Positions 25,073-37,115 are shown, counted from the first letter of the stretch. The stretch is 64,000 bases of DNA from Herbaspirillum sp. LeCh32-8 (GCF_017814915.1 NZ_JAGIPZ010000001.1:265892-329891), one strand, 5' to 3'. The notes: a model not told the origin generated them from the letters alone. Numbers and translations: made by a program.

Positions 25073-26425
25073 TCAGCTGGCCAGCAAGCCTTCCACTGCC
25101 AGCGCAATCGACAGGATGCGTTTGTCATGCCCGCCCGGCGCAGCCAGCGACAGGCCGACCGGGGCGTTGCCCGGCTGGTGGCAGGGCAGGGAGACCGCGC
25201 AGCCGTCCAGGAAGTTGATCAGCGTCGGGTTGCGCAGGATCATGCCGTTGGCGCCGTAGTAGGCCTCGTCGCTGGCCTGCAGGTCGGCGATCTTCGGCGC
25301 CACCACCGGCACGGTCGGCATCACCAGCGCATCGAAGCCGTCCAATTGGGCTTCGGTATTGGCGATCCAGGCGCGGCGCGCGTGGATCACGTCCAGCAGG
25401 TCGGCCGCCCCCATGTCCTTGCCGCGCAGGATGCGCGAGACCACGCGCTGGTCGTAGCCGGCCTTGTTTTCCGCGATCAGCTCGCGGTGCCAGGCGTAGG
25501 CCTCGGCGGCGGTGAAGCCGCCCTTGGCGTTGATGGCGGCCAGCTCGGCGAAGGCCGGCACCGGCTTCTCGACGATCACCGCGCCGGCGGCTGACAGCTT
25601 GGCCAGCGCAGCCTTGTAGGCGGCGCCGACTTGCTCATCCATGCCGTCCAGCACCACATTGGTCGGGGCCAGCAGGCGCAGGCCGCGCAGCGGGTGCGGC
25701 AGCGGGGCGACGTACTCTTCGCCGGACAGCACCGCGTCCATGATGGCGCAGCACTCGACCGAGGCCGACAGCGGGCCGATCGAGTCCAGGTATGCCGACA
25801 GCGGCAGCACGCCCTTCATCGACACGCGCGAGGCGGTCGGTTTGAAGCCGGTCAGGCCGTTGAAGGCCGATGGGATGCGCACCGAGCCGCCGGTGTCGGA
25901 GCCGATGGCGGCGAAGGCCATGCCGTCGGTCACCGAGACCGCCGCGCCCGAGGACGAGCCGCCGGGGATGCGGCCGCCGTCGACGTTACGTTCCCATGCA
26001 TTCTTGGGCGTGCCGTAGTGCGGGTTGATGCCCAGGCCCGAGTAGGCGAACTCGGTCATGTTGGTCTTGCCGATGACGATGGCGCCGGCATTGATCAGGT
26101 TCTGCACCACCACCGCGTTGACGAAGGCGGCGGGTTTGCCGCGCAGGACCACCGAGCCTGCCAGCGTGGTTTCGCCGGCGACGTCGAACAGGTCCTTCAC
26201 CGACACCGGCAGGCCTTCGATGGGCGAGCGCGCCAGGCCGGCCGCGCGCAGCGTGTCGGAGGCGCGGGCGGCGGCGCGCGCCTGGTCGGCGTAGACGCTG
26301 GTGAAGACGCGCGCGCCTTCACCGTTGGCGTCGGCGATCTTTGCCAGCGTCTGCTCGGTCAGCTCGGCGGAAGTGGTGCGGCCGCTGTCGAGGTCGGCGG
26401 CGAGTTGGGACAGTTTGGGGAACAT
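25073..26425 (-). CDS. Amidase signature family hydrolase
   Basis: This is a 450-residue amidase. The catalytic triad can be seen: Lys77 in LPVSVKDLFDV, the cis-Ser in GGSSSGAA (157-159), and Ser181 in SDTGGSVRIPS. The family covers glutamyl-tRNA amidotransferase A, allophanate hydrolase AtzF and aryl or alkyl amidases. The ATG at 26425 gives the normal N-terminus (MFPKLSQLAADLDSG); the longer frame runs into a REP-like repeat. Neighbours (DUF2848, MFS, LysR) suggest a catabolic amidase rather than GatA. Its 3' end is the source or partner of the remnant at 21618. Confidence 0.85.
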   Translation of the reverse strand: MFPKLSQLAADLDSGRTTSAELTEQTLAKIADANGEGARVFTSVYADQARAAARASDTLRAAGLARSPIEGLPVSVKDLFDVAGETTLAGSVVLRGKPAAFVNAVVVQNLINAGAIVIGKTNMTEFAYSGLGINPHYGTPKNAWERNVDGGRIPGGSSSGAAVSVTDGMAFAAIGSDTGGSVRIPSAFNGLTGFKPTASRVSMKGVLPLSAYLDSIGPLSASVECCAIMDAVLSGEEYVAPLPHPLRGLRLLAPTNVVLDGMDEQVGAAYKAALAKLSAAGAVIVEKPVPAFAELAAINAKGGFTAAEAYAWHRELIAENKAGYDQRVVSRILRGKDMGAADLLDVIHARRAWIANTEAQLDGFDALVMPTVPVVAPKIADLQASDEAYYGANGMILRNPTLINFLDGCAVSLPCHQPGNAPVGLSLAAPGGHDKRILSIALAVEGLLAS

Positions 26426-26502
26426 GGTGGCAGTTGTCTCTGATTTGCGTGGGTGGATGCGCGCGGGCGAAAGGGCGAGTATCGCATCAAACGGGCGGCT
26501 TA

Positions 26503-26536
26503 ACGACGCTGGGTCCCGGCCTGCGCCGGGGCGACA
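26503..26536 (-). repeat. REP-like palindromic repeat, copy 1
   Basis: A 34-base unit with an internal cccggc-N4-gccggg hairpin; its reverse complement matches copy 2 at all but two positions. It lies just upstream of the amidase start, in inverted orientation to copy 2. Confidence 0.85.
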
Positions 26537-26584
26537 ATGAAGAGGTGGCATGAACCCTCGGCTGTTCGAGGCAATCCTCCGCCT

Positions 26585-26618
26585 GTCGTCCCGGCGCAGG
26601 CCGGGACCCGGCGTCGTT
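26585..26618 (+). repeat. REP-like palindromic repeat, copy 2
   Basis: Unit reading GTCGTCCCGGCGCAGGCCGG then GACCCGGCGTCGTT. With copy 1 it forms an inverted pair about 48 bases apart (BIME-like) between the amidase and the DUF2848 gene. Confidence 0.85.
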
Positions 26619-26644
26619 CGTCATGCGTCGACGGCGCCGGAGGC

Positions 26645-27322
26645 TCAGGCCATTTCAGGCAGCGACTCGGTCACATAGCTGTGGCGCAGCGCGCGGTTGC
26701 GGCGCGGGTCGAACAGCTCCATCGTGAACGACGCCGCCGGGCGGATGCCGCCGATGGCGCCGACGGTGCCGCAGGTCATGCCGCAGCCTTCGGGCAGGAT
26801 GGCCTGGCCATCGGTGAAGCGCGCGATCAGGTCGGAGGGCGTGCGCAGCGAGGACAGCGGGCCTTCCTGGTACAGCACGGTGGCGCCGTTTTCCTCGATC
26901 CAGGAGCGGATCACCAGCTCATCCCAGTACTCGGCCACGTCCGACAGCTTCCACGCCGCCGCGCCCACCGGCTTGACGCAGGCCTGCTTGGAGAAGGCCA
27001 CGCTGTGCGCTTCCAGCTTGCGGTCGGTGTGGTCCGAGGCGATCGACACATACAGCTCGCCGCCGGCGTTGAAGACGAAGGTCTCGACTTCGCCGGAGGA
27101 TTCGCCGCCCAGCACCTGCACGTCCTTGTCCTGGCTCAGCTGGTTGGCCGAGACGCGGTAGAACAGCGGCACCGCGCTGGGGCGCGAGATGCCCAGCGCT
27201 TCCAGTTCTTCGATGTGGTGTTCGATGGCGGCCATGTCGCGGCCTGCCCAACCGGCGATGACCAGCTTGTTCAGTTCGGCGTCGATGACGGTATTGTCGG
27301 GGAGGGAGAAAGAGAGCTTCAT
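26645..27322 (-). CDS. DUF2848 domain protein
   Basis: This is a 225-residue soluble protein of the DUF2848 family, recognised by the C-terminal block GQAILPEGCGMTCGTVGAIG and the central DHTDRKLEAHSVAFSKQACVKP. The function is not established; members often sit beside amidases and fumarylacetoacetate-like hydrolases, and the glycine-rich C-terminal part is reminiscent of that fold. The ATG at 27322 is preferred over a GTG at 27331. It lies between the MFS and amidase genes on the same strand, so a joint catabolic pathway is likely. Confidence 0.75.
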   Translation of the reverse strand: MKLSFSLPDNTVIDAELNKLVIAGWAGRDMAAIEHHIEELEALGISRPSAVPLFYRVSANQLSQDKDVQVLGGESSGEVETFVFNAGGELYVSIASDHTDRKLEAHSVAFSKQACVKPVGAAAWKLSDVAEYWDELVIRSWIEENGATVLYQEGPLSSLRTPSDLIARFTDGQAILPEGCGMTCGTVGAIGGIRPAASFTMELFDPRRNRALRHSYVTESLPEMA

Positions 27323-27408
27323 GATGGTCACTTCTTCAAAACGATTGCAGGAGAATTGCGGGAGAAAAACAGCGCCGGCGCCGCAACGGCGGCAGCGGCG
27401 CGCAAGAC

Positions 27409-28725
27409 TTATTGCTTCTTGACGAACACCACCACTAGGAAGCTGGCGATGAATTCGAGCGCGGCCACGAAGTACAGGCCGGAGGACAGCGAGCCGGTGC
27501 TGGTCTTGAGCGCGCCAATCATGTACGGCGCCACGAAGCCGGCCAGGTTGCCGATCGAGTTGATCAGCGCGATGCCGCCGGCGGCCGCGGTGCCGGCCAG
27601 GAAGGCGGCCGGGATCGACCAGAACACCGGGAACGCGGCCAGGATGCCGACCGCGGCGACGGTCAGCGAGATCAGCGCGACGGTGGCGTTGCCCAGCGTC
27701 AGACCGGTGGCGATCAGGCCGATACAGGCGATCAGGGTGGCCACGGCGCTGTGCATGCGGCGCTCGCCGGTCTTGTCGGAGTGGATGCCGTTCCAGATCA
27801 TGGCCAGGGTGCCGGCGATGAAGGGAATGGCCGAGATCAGGCCGATCTGCAGGTTACCCTTGACGCCGATTTCCTTGATGATCGACGGCGCCCAGAAGGC
27901 GATGGTGGCGTTGCCGCTGACCACGCAGAAGTACACGGCGGCGCAGATCCACACGCGGTAGTTGGTGCAGGCGTCCTTGAACGAGAAGTGCTTGCCCGGG
28001 CCGGTGTTCTCGGCGGCCAGGGTGTCGGTGACGGCGGTCTTTTCAGCCTCGGTCAGCCACTTGGCGTTGGCCGGCTTTTCCGGCAGCCAGGCCAGCACGG
28101 CGAAGCCTGCCAGCAGCGAGGGGATGCCTTCGAGGATGAACAGCCACTGCCAGTTGGCCAGGTGGCCCACGCCTTCCATGCTGCTCATGATCAGGCCGGC
28201 GATCGGGCCGCCGACGGCGCCGGCGATGGCGAACGAGGTCATGAACAGGCCGTTGACGCGGGCGCGGCGCTGGGCCGGGAACCAGTAGGTCAGGTACAGC
28301 ACGACGCCGGGGAAGAAGCCGGCCTCGAAGATGCCCAGCAGGAAGCGCAGGATGTAGAAGCTGGTCGGCGTAGTGACGTAGGCCATTGCCATCGAGGCCA
28401 GGCCCCACAGGATGGTGATGCGCGCCAGCGTCTTGCGCGCGCCGATCTTTTCCAGCAGCAGGTTGCTGGGCACTTCGAACAGGAAATAGCCGATGAAGAA
28501 GATGCCGGCGCCCAGGCCGTAGATCGCCTCGGAGAATTGCAGGTCCTGCAGCATCTGCAGCTTGGCGAAGCCGACGTTGACGCGGTCGATCCACGCCAGC
28601 ACGAACAGGAACACCAGGAAGGGAATCAGGCGCCAGGCGATCTTGCGATAGGTGGCATCCATCGCCGTTGCGTTGCCGCCGGCCTGGTCGCGCGGGTCGA
28701 GCGCGGCGGATGTGGAATAAGACAT
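27409..28725 (-). CDS. MFS transporter, anion:cation symporter (ACS) family
   Basis: This is a 438-residue, twelve-segment transporter. The N-terminal IAWRLIPFLVFLFVLAWIDR followed by VNVGFAKLQM is the ACS-family first helix, and loop 2-3 reads FEVPSNLLLEKIGARKTLAR. ACS members import carboxylates such as phthalate, tartrate, hydroxyphenylacetate or glucarate with protons. It is the first gene of the MFS-DUF2848-amidase series and probably brings in the compound that the amidase attacks. It is transcribed from a 380-base leader. Confidence 0.85.
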   Translation of the reverse strand: MSYSTSAALDPRDQAGGNATAMDATYRKIAWRLIPFLVFLFVLAWIDRVNVGFAKLQMLQDLQFSEAIYGLGAGIFFIGYFLFEVPSNLLLEKIGARKTLARITILWGLASMAMAYVTTPTSFYILRFLLGIFEAGFFPGVVLYLTYWFPAQRRARVNGLFMTSFAIAGAVGGPIAGLIMSSMEGVGHLANWQWLFILEGIPSLLAGFAVLAWLPEKPANAKWLTEAEKTAVTDTLAAENTGPGKHFSFKDACTNYRVWICAAVYFCVVSGNATIAFWAPSIIKEIGVKGNLQIGLISAIPFIAGTLAMIWNGIHSDKTGERRMHSAVATLIACIGLIATGLTLGNATVALISLTVAAVGILAAFPVFWSIPAAFLAGTAAAGGIALINSIGNLAGFVAPYMIGALKTSTGSLSSGLYFVAALEFIASFLVVVFVKKQ

Positions 28726-28752
28726 GAAACTACCTCCCTAAGTGTTGAGCCC

Positions 28753-28778
28753 CGGCCGTGGCGGATCGATCACGGCCG
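28753..28778. promoter_or_regulatory. Inverted repeat upstream of the MFS gene
   Basis: Perfect 8-bp arms CGGCCGTG and CACGGCCG separated by ten bases, 28 bases before the MFS start codon. It could be a regulator site or a leader hairpin; position is the only evidence. Confidence 0.4.
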
Positions 28779-29107
28779 CGTAAGTGTCTGGATAAAGATG
28801 TCTGGACTATTGCCGGCTGCCCGGCGCTGCTTTTGTTTTGCCTGGCGCATGCGTTTTCGGCGCACGGCAGGTGCCGGTCTTAAATTCAGTATGGGGATGT
28901 GCAATGCGCGCTGTCCAACAAGAAAATATGAACAGGAGTGATTGAAAAATCTTATGAGCGAAAGCGGGGCGTGCCCTGCTTCAGGATGGTGCTGCGCAGC
29001 ATGGCTGATCGCGGGGTGAGCGCAAGCTGATCCGCGCCGCCGCGCAGCATCGCGTAAATCATTTGAAAGCAGCGCCGGCACGGCTGCCGCCGCTGCCGGA
29101 CGCAGCC
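28779..29107. other. Non-coding stretch between LysR and MFS genes
   Basis: About 330 bases with no gene I can support on either strand and no clear terminator for the LysR gene. It presumably carries the MFS promoter. Confidence 0.5.
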
Positions 29108-30073
29108 TCAGGCGATGCCGCCGTCGCCGTTGCCGGGTTTGCCGGCCGCCAGCGGCGAGGGCAGGCGGGCGATCTCGTGTCCCCAATTGAGTGCAAAGTC
29201 GGAGGCGGTTTCTTGTGCGATGCGGGCCACGCTTTCGGTCAGCGGATTCTCGTGGTCCGAGCGGAAGCAGGCGATCAGCGCCAGCGCCGGAAACTCGGTA
29301 TCGACCCGCAGCACGTGCAATGTTTCTTCGTTCAACTCGCGCTGGATGATGGCCGGCGGCACCGCGGCGATGCCGAAGCCGTCGGTGGCCAGGCGGATCA
29401 TGGTGGCCACCGAGGCGATGCAGTTCACGTGCAGCTCGCCGCGCTCGCTGCCCGAGAACAGGCGCTCGATCACCGCGTGCGGCCCCGAGTTGCGGGCAAA
29501 GCTGATCACCGGGAAGGCAGCCAGGTCGGACATGGACAGCGTCTCGCTGCCGATGTCGAGCTTGGGGCTGCCGACCCAGCGCATCGGAAATTCGCACAGC
29601 GCGATATTGCTGACCTGCGGCCCGATCACCGGCTCGGCCTGCAGCACCAGGTCGAGGTTGCCCTTGCTGAACTGCTCGTGCAGGTGGATGGTGGTGTCGC
29701 TGGCGATCTCGATCTGCAGGCGCGGGAAAGTCTTGTGCAGGCGGCCGAGGAAGTCCGGGAACCAGCTGTGGACGATGGACTCGATCACGCCGATGCGGAT
29801 CACACCGGCGTAGACCTGCTTGTCGGACATGTCGTCCTTCATCTCGCGCATGAGCTTGACCATGCGCTCGGCATACACCAGCGCCTTGCTGCCGTCGGCG
29901 GTCAGCGCCACTTCGCGCGCGCTGCGGTCGAACAGGCGCACGCCGAAATCCTGTTCGAGCGAGGCGATGCGGCTGGAGACCGCGGCCTGGGTGGTGTGCA
30001 GGCGCTCGGCGGTGAGCCGGAAGTTGCGCAGCTTGGCCAGCCAGACGAAGGTTTCGAGGAAGCGGATGTTCAT
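29108..30073 (-). CDS. LysR family transcriptional regulator
   Basis: This is a 321-residue LysR protein. The winged helix-turn-helix spans about residues 1-60 (FLETFVWLAKLRNFRLTAER, then TTQAAVSSRIASLE), and the effector domain about 88-300. It is transcribed in the same direction as, and upstream of, the MFS-DUF2848-amidase genes, so it is the likely activator of that cluster. The inducer is presumably the imported substrate or its breakdown product. Confidence 0.85.
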   Translation of the reverse strand: MNIRFLETFVWLAKLRNFRLTAERLHTTQAAVSSRIASLEQDFGVRLFDRSAREVALTADGSKALVYAERMVKLMREMKDDMSDKQVYAGVIRIGVIESIVHSWFPDFLGRLHKTFPRLQIEIASDTTIHLHEQFSKGNLDLVLQAEPVIGPQVSNIALCEFPMRWVGSPKLDIGSETLSMSDLAAFPVISFARNSGPHAVIERLFSGSERGELHVNCIASVATMIRLATDGFGIAAVPPAIIQRELNEETLHVLRVDTEFPALALIACFRSDHENPLTESVARIAQETASDFALNWGHEIARLPSPLAAGKPGNGDGGIA

Positions 30074-30520
30074 GGCGAAAGGCGTGAAGGCGAGGGCAAA
30101 AAGATGCCGGCGGGTAAGTCGAGGTCAGTCGGCGCAGCGGCGATTCAGGTCATGGCGAAGCCGCGCGAAGGAGCGTATTTTATCCGCAGCAGCGCGCATC
30201 GGCCTACGTCATTTTTGGTGCAATGCGGTAGAAAATGCTTCTATATCAGTGCATTTGACGGGCATTCCCGCAAGCTTCTGGTGCGTCATATCGATATTTG
30301 CTTTTTGAAAGTATTTTTTCTTTACTCCTAAATAAAATGAAAATATATTTACATTTTTTCGGCGGCGGGGCGTGACGCAAAGAGCGACCGGATAGGTAAT
30401 TCGCGCGTTCCTGAGCGGCGGGAATCGCGGCTTCAGAGACTGAAAGAGAAGACCAGAAAGAAGCACGGGCGGCGCCGCAAGGCATCGATATAAAACATTT
30501 ACCCATGGGGCAGGCGGACT
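30074..30520. promoter_or_regulatory. Divergent intergenic region between lysR and rpiR genes
   Basis: No gene is visible in these 447 bases. The part around 30,290-30,360 is strikingly AT-rich. On the plus strand TTGAAA (30305-30310), 18 bases, then TAAATA (30329-30334) is a possible promoter for the rpiR operon, which would leave a leader of about 185 bases. Confidence 0.35.
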
Positions 30521-31498
30521 GTGACGCAACAGCCGAAAAACATCACGCTGCAGGGAGCGGGCGCCGTGGCGCAGGCCGTGGGCAAGCTGTATCAGCAGCT
30601 GTCCAAGTCGCACCGCAAGACTGCGGACTACGTGCTGGGCAATCCGTTTCGCGCCGCCACCATGACCATCGACGAGCTGTCGGAGGCGGCCGGCATTTCG
30701 GTGGCCACCGCCAACCGCTTTGCGCATGCGCTGGGATTCGACGGCTATGCCTCGTTCCGCGCGGCGCTGGTGTCGGACTTCGCCACCACGCTGGCGCCGG
30801 TCGAGAAGCTGCGCCACGAGGTGCAGCGCCCGGCCACCAGCGCCGAGATCATGGCGGCTGCTTTCGAGAACGACATCCGCAACATCGAAGCCACGCGCCG
30901 CATGCTGGCGGCGGAGGATTGCGAGCGCGCCGTCGACATGATTCTCTCGGCCGAGCGCATCTTCATCCTGGGCTTTGGCGCCTCGGCCTACCTGGCCGGC
31001 CTGATGGCGCATGCGTTGGAGCCCTATGTGCGCAGCGTATCCTCGGTGGCGCTGGCCGGCGGCCCTTCGCAGGCCGGACGCCAGTTCTTCAAGCTGGACA
31101 GTCGCGATCTGGTGGTGCCAATGGTGTTTCCGCGCTATGCCGCCGACACCGTCTGGCTGACCCAGCGCGCGGTGGAGAAGGGCGCGCAGGTGCTGGCCTT
31201 CACCGACGTGCCCGGCTCGCCGCTGGTGCCGCTGGCCGATGTGACGATCTACGCCCACACCGAGCGCAACCTGTCGCCGACCTCGGACGCGGCCGCGCTG
31301 ATCATGATCCAGGCGCTGTGCGACGCGGTCGCGCATCGCGCGCGCCGTTCGGTGCAGGCGGCTTCGCAGATGGCTGAATTCGTGCTGCCGTGGCTCTACG
31401 TGCCGCAGCAACAACGTCCCGGGACGACCCCGGTAGGCAAGTCCGCCAGGGCTGCCGCCGGGTCCAAGGAAAAGACCAAAGGAAAGACCAAAGCATGA
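30521..31498 (+). CDS. MurR/RpiR family transcriptional regulator
   Basis: This is a 325-residue regulator. The HTH_6 domain covers about 15-90 (TIDELSEAAGISVATANRFA), and an SIS sugar-phosphate-binding fold about 130-260 (ERIFILGFGASAYLAGLM). The C-terminus is a Lys-rich tail. It starts with GTG. It overlaps the iaaA-type gene by ATGA and heads the peptide-utilisation operon, so it is probably its repressor or activator; RpiR members near peptide genes are known to sense non-sugar ligands. Confidence 0.85.
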   Translation: MTQQPKNITLQGAGAVAQAVGKLYQQLSKSHRKTADYVLGNPFRAATMTIDELSEAAGISVATANRFAHALGFDGYASFRAALVSDFATTLAPVEKLRHEVQRPATSAEIMAAAFENDIRNIEATRRMLAAEDCERAVDMILSAERIFILGFGASAYLAGLMAHALEPYVRSVSSVALAGGPSQAGRQFFKLDSRDLVVPMVFPRYAADTVWLTQRAVEKGAQVLAFTDVPGSPLVPLADVTIYAHTERNLSPTSDAAALIMIQALCDAVAHRARRSVQAASQMAEFVLPWLYVPQQQRPGTTPVGKSARAAAGSKEKTKGKTKA

Positions 31499-32484
31499 CG
31501 ACTCCGGTAATCGCCATCCATGGCGGCGCGGGCACGATCTCGCGCAGTTCGCTCTCGGCCGAGGAAGAGGCCCGCTACCACCAGGCCCTGGCCGACATCG
31601 TGGCCGCCGGCCAGGCCGTGCTCAACGCCGGCGGTTCGGCGCTGGACGCGGTGACCGAGGCGGTGCGCCTGCTGGAGGACTGCCCGCTGTTCAACGCCGG
31701 CCACGGCGCGGTCTATACCAGCGAAGGCAAGCATGAGCTGGACGCCTGCGTGATGAATGGCGCCGATCTTGAAAGCGGCGCGGTGTCCTGCGTCACCAAC
31801 CTGCGCAACCCGGTGCTGGGCGCCCGCGCGGTGCTGGACAAGAGCGAGCACGTGCTGCTGGTCGGCCCGGCCGCCGAGGCCTTCGCGGCCAGGAACGGCG
31901 TGCTCACCGTCGGCCCCGAATACTTCCATACCGATGCGCGCTATCAGCAATGGGAACGCGTGCGCGGCCAGGCCAAGGCGATGCTGGATCATGACGCTGC
32001 TTCCTTCGCCTTTGCGCACAAGGATGAACCGACCGAAAAAGCCCCGATCGACCCGGACAACAAGTTCGGCACCGTGGGCGCCGTAGCGCTGGACAAGTTC
32101 GGCAACCTGGCCGCCGCCACCTCGACCGGCGGCATCACCAACAAGCAACCCGGGCGCGTGGGCGACTCGCCGCTGGTGGGCGCCGGCTGCTACGCCGCCA
32201 ACGCCACCGCCGCCGTGTCGGCCACCGGCACCGGCGAGTCCTTCATCCGCGCCGTGGCCTGCTATGACATCGCCGCGCGCATGGCCTATGCCGGCAAGTC
32301 GCTGGAACAGGCGAGCCGGGAAGTCGTCTTCGATGTGCTGCCCACGGTGGGTGGCCGCGGCGGCATCATTGCGGTGGACGCGCAGGGCAACCTGGCGCTG
32401 CCGTTCAATACCGAAGGCATGTATCGTGCATACGGCCGCGGCGAGCTCGCGCCGGTGACCGAGATTTACGCCGCGCAAGGCTGA
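31495..32484 (+). CDS. iaaA: Isoaspartyl peptidase / L-asparaginase (Ntn hydrolase)
   Basis: This 329-residue plant-type asparaginase self-cleaves to expose Thr193 in [13 protein letters not shown], the nucleophile. The glycine-rich TSTGGITNK loop follows. It hydrolyses beta-aspartyl dipeptides and asparagine. The start overlaps the rpiR stop. In E. coli the same order, iaaA then gsiABCD, is found, so this gene pair is an old association between peptide import and isopeptide hydrolysis. Confidence 0.9.
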   Translation: MTTPVIAIHGGAGTISRSSLSAEEEARYHQALADIVAAGQAVLNAGGSALDAVTEAVRLLEDCPLFNAGHGAVYTSEGKHELDACVMNGADLESGAVSCVTNLRNPVLGARAVLDKSEHVLLVGPAAEAFAARNGVLTVGPEYFHTDARYQQWERVRGQAKAMLDHDAASFAFAHKDEPTEKAPIDPDNKFGTVGAVALDKFGNLAAATSTGGITNKQPGRVGDSPLVGAGCYAANATAAVSATGTGESFIRAVACYDIAARMAYAGKSLEQASREVVFDVLPTVGGRGGIIAVDAQGNLALPFNTEGMYRAYGRGELAPVTEIYAAQG

Positions 32485-32509
32485 GCGTTTCAGGCAGGAG
32501 AACAGGAAG

Positions 32510-34387
<1,878 letters not shown>

Positions 34388-34480
34388 GCGACGCAGGCAG
34401 TTTTGTTTTTGTTGTCACCTCGATTCACCCCAGCATCCGACAAGCAGTATCAACCACGCAGTACTGATCAGGAGAGACAG

Positions 34481-36052
34481 ATGTCCGCAACCGCAAAAAG
34501 CAAAGCACTGACCACCGCCAAATGGCTGGCCATGGGCACCCTGGGCGCCGCCCTGCAATTCGGCGCGGCCAACGCCTTCGCCGCCAAGACGGCAACCGTG
34601 GCGGTGGCTTCCACCTTCACCACGATGGATCCGTATGACGCTAACGACACGCTGTCGCTGTCGGTGATGAAGTCCTTCTACCAGGGCCTGTACGGCTTCG
34701 ACAAGGACATGAAACTGATCCCGGTGCTGGCCGAAGGCTACCTGGTCAGCAAGGACGGCCTGGAGTACACCATCCGCCTGAAGCAGGGCGTGAAGTTCCA
34801 GGACGGCACCACCTTCAAGGCCGACGCCGTGAAGGCCAGCTTCGACCGCGTCACCAACCCGGACAACAAGTTGAAGCGCTACAACCTCTTCAACCGCATC
34901 GCCAAGACCGAAGTCCTGAACGACTACACCGTCAAGATCACCCTGAAGGAGCCGTTCTCGGCCTTCATCAACGTGCTGGCCCACCCGTCGGCCGCCATGA
35001 TCTCGCCGGCCGCGCTGAAGCAGTACGGCAACAAGGACATCGCCTTCCACCCGGTCGGCACCGGCCCGTTCAAGTTCGTCGAGTGGAAGCAGACCGACTA
35101 CCTGAAGGTCGCCAAGTTCGACGGTTACTGGAAGCAGGGCTACCCCAAGGTCGACGAGATCCTGTGGAAGCCGGTGGTGGACAACAACTCGCGCTCGGCC
35201 ATGATGCAGACCGGCGAAGCGCAGTTCACCTATCCGCTGCCGTACGAGCAGGCCGACCTGTTGAAGGGCAAGGGCAACATGGAGGTGATCGCCGGTCCGT
35301 CGATCATCCAGCGCTACATGTCGATGAACGTGAAGCAAAAGCCGTTCGACAACATCAAGGTGCGCGAGGCGATCAACTACGCCATCAACAAGCAGGCGCT
35401 GGCCAAGGTCGCGTTCAACGGCTATGCCGTGCCGATGGACGGCGTGCTGCCGCAGGGCGTGGACTACGCCTACAAGAGCGGCGCCTGGCCGTATGACGTG
35501 AAGAAGGCCAAGGCGCTGCTGGCCGAAGCCGGCTATCCGAACGGCTTCGAGACCGAGCTGTGGTCGGCCTACACCCACACCACCGCGATGAAGGTGATCC
35601 AGTTCCTGCAGCAGCAGCTGGCGCAGGTCGGCATCAAGGTCAAGATCCAGGCCCTGGAAGCCGGCCAGCGCGTGGAGCGCGTGGAAAGCTGGCAAGACCC
35701 GGCCACCGCGCCGATCCGCCTGTTCTACGTCGGCTGGTCGTCCTCGACCGGCGAAGCCGACTGGGGCCTGCGTCCGCTGCTGGCGTCCGAGTCCTTCCCG
35801 CCGCGCCTGTTCAACACCGCTTACTACAAGAGCGACAAGGTCGACGCCGACATCGCCAAGGCCCTGACCGTATCTGACCGCAAGGAAAAGGAAGCGCTGT
35901 ACAAGGAAGCCCAGCAGGAAATCTGGAAGGACGCCCCGTGGGCCTTCCTGGTCACCGAGAAGCTGCTGTACGCGCGCGCCAAGAACCTGAAGGGCATCTA
36001 TGTGATGCCTGACCAGGCTTACGAATTCGAGAACATCGAATTCACCAAGTAA
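34481..36052 (+). CDS. gsiB: Glutathione/peptide-binding periplasmic protein
   Basis: This 523-residue SBP_bac_5 family protein has a signal peptide ending near AANAFA and the family block [20 protein letters not shown], then [18 protein letters not shown]. It captures glutathione or short peptides for the GsiCD permease. The ATG at 34481 has an AGGAGA site. A GC-rich hairpin after the stop separates it from gsiC and may let this gene be expressed more than the permease. Confidence 0.9.
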   Translation: MSATAKSKALTTAKWLAMGTLGAALQFGAANAFAAKTATVAVASTFTTMDPYDANDTLSLSVMKSFYQGLYGFDKDMKLIPVLAEGYLVSKDGLEYTIRLKQGVKFQDGTTFKADAVKASFDRVTNPDNKLKRYNLFNRIAKTEVLNDYTVKITLKEPFSAFINVLAHPSAAMISPAALKQYGNKDIAFHPVGTGPFKFVEWKQTDYLKVAKFDGYWKQGYPKVDEILWKPVVDNNSRSAMMQTGEAQFTYPLPYEQADLLKGKGNMEVIAGPSIIQRYMSMNVKQKPFDNIKVREAINYAINKQALAKVAFNGYAVPMDGVLPQGVDYAYKSGAWPYDVKKAKALLAEAGYPNGFETELWSAYTHTTAMKVIQFLQQQLAQVGIKVKIQALEAGQRVERVESWQDPATAPIRLFYVGWSSSTGEADWGLRPLLASESFPPRLFNTAYYKSDKVDADIAKALTVSDRKEKEALYKEAQQEIWKDAPWAFLVTEKLLYARAKNLKGIYVMPDQAYEFENIEFTK

Positions 36053-36074
36053 GCGCTGCAGCGACGCAAGGGAT

Positions 36075-36105
36075 GCCGGCGGCGGGTGCAACTGCCGCCG
36101 CCGGC
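36075..36105 (+). other. Intra-operon GC hairpin between gsiB and gsiC
   Basis: Perfect 11-bp arms (36075-36085 with 36095-36105) without a T tract. It probably protects the 3' end of the gsiB message or partly stops transcription before gsiC. Confidence 0.6.
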
Positions 36106-36194
36106 GCACCTGATATTTCAAGTGCGGGCAGGGCGCTTGCCGGCCCGCATGCAACAAGCAAGATCCAAGGTTTCGATCCACCAGCGAGAGCTTC

Positions 36195-37115
36195 ATGTTT
36201 TCCTATGTCATCAAACGCCTGTTAGGGCTGATTCCAACGCTACTGCTGGTGGCGGTTCTGGTATTCCTGTTCATCCACCTGCTGCCGGGCGACCCGGCGC
36301 GGCTGGCGGCCGGTCCCGAGGCCGACGAGAAGACGGTGGCGCTGGTGCGCTCCGACCTCGGCCTGGACAAGCCCCTGCCGGAGCAGTTCGTCAACTTCTT
36401 CGTCAATGCCGCCCACGGCGACTTCGGCAGATCGATCCGCACCAAGCGTCCGGTCGCCGAGGAAATCGGCGCGCGCTTCTGGCCCACCATGTGGCTGACC
36501 GTGGCCGCCATGGTCTGGGCGGTGCTGTTCGGCCTGATCATCGGCATCTCCTCGGCGGTGTGGCGCAACAAATGGCCGGACCGCCTGGGCATGACGCTGG
36601 CGGTGTCCGGCATCTCGCTGCCGCCGTTTGCGCTGGGCATCCTGCTGATGCAGGTGTTCTCGGTGCAGCTGGGCTGGCTGCCCACCGTGGGTGACGACAC
36701 CTGGCGCCACTACATCCTGCCGTCGCTGACGCTGGGCGCGGCGGTGGCTGCGGTGATGGCGCGCTTCACCCGCGCCTCCTTCATCGAAATCCTGCAGGAA
36801 GACTTCGTGCGCACCGCGCGCGCCAAGGGCCTGACCGAGACCGTGGTGGTCATCAAGCACTGCCTGCGCAATGCGCTGATCCCGGTGGTGACGATGATGG
36901 GCCTGCAGTTCGGCTTCTTGCTGGGCGGCTCCATCCTGGTCGAGGTGGTGTTCAACTGGCCGGGCATGGGACGCCTGCTGGTGGACGCCGTCGAGATGCG
37001 CGACTACCCCGTGATCCAGGCCGAGATCCTGCTGTTCTCGCTGGAATTCATTTTCATCAACCTGGTGGTGGACGTGCTGTATGCCGTGATCAACCCCAGC
37101 ATCCGCTTCAAGTAA
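36195..37115 (+). CDS. gsiC: Peptide ABC transporter permease, DppB/GsiC type
   Basis: This 306-residue inner-membrane permease has about six hydrophobic segments, the typical start [20 protein letters not shown], then [13 protein letters not shown]. The EAA loop for the ATPase is [23 protein letters not shown]. It forms the channel with GsiD. It begins 142 bases after gsiB and nine bases before gsiD. Confidence 0.92.
   Translation: MFSYVIKRLLGLIPTLLLVAVLVFLFIHLLPGDPARLAAGPEADEKTVALVRSDLGLDKPLPEQFVNFFVNAAHGDFGRSIRTKRPVAEEIGARFWPTMWLTVAAMVWAVLFGLIIGISSAVWRNKWPDRLGMTLAVSGISLPPFALGILLMQVFSVQLGWLPTVGDDTWRHYILPSLTLGAAVAAVMARFTRASFIEILQEDFVRTARAKGLTETVVVIKHCLRNALIPVVTMMGLQFGFLLGGSILVEVVFNWPGMGRLLVDAVEMRDYPVIQAEILLFSLEFIFINLVVDVLYAVINPSIRFK

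Noticed and set aside
21618-25152. Repeat-flanked insert as a transposon
   Set aside because: No transposase, no terminal inverted repeats, and the flanking repeat is coding sequence from the amidase with 84% identity, not a short target-site duplication.
26537-27961. Long open frame on the plus strand opposite DUF2848 and the MFS gene
   Set aside because: It is low-complexity, Arg/Gly/Ala-rich and lies antisense to two well-supported genes, a typical shadow in high-GC DNA.
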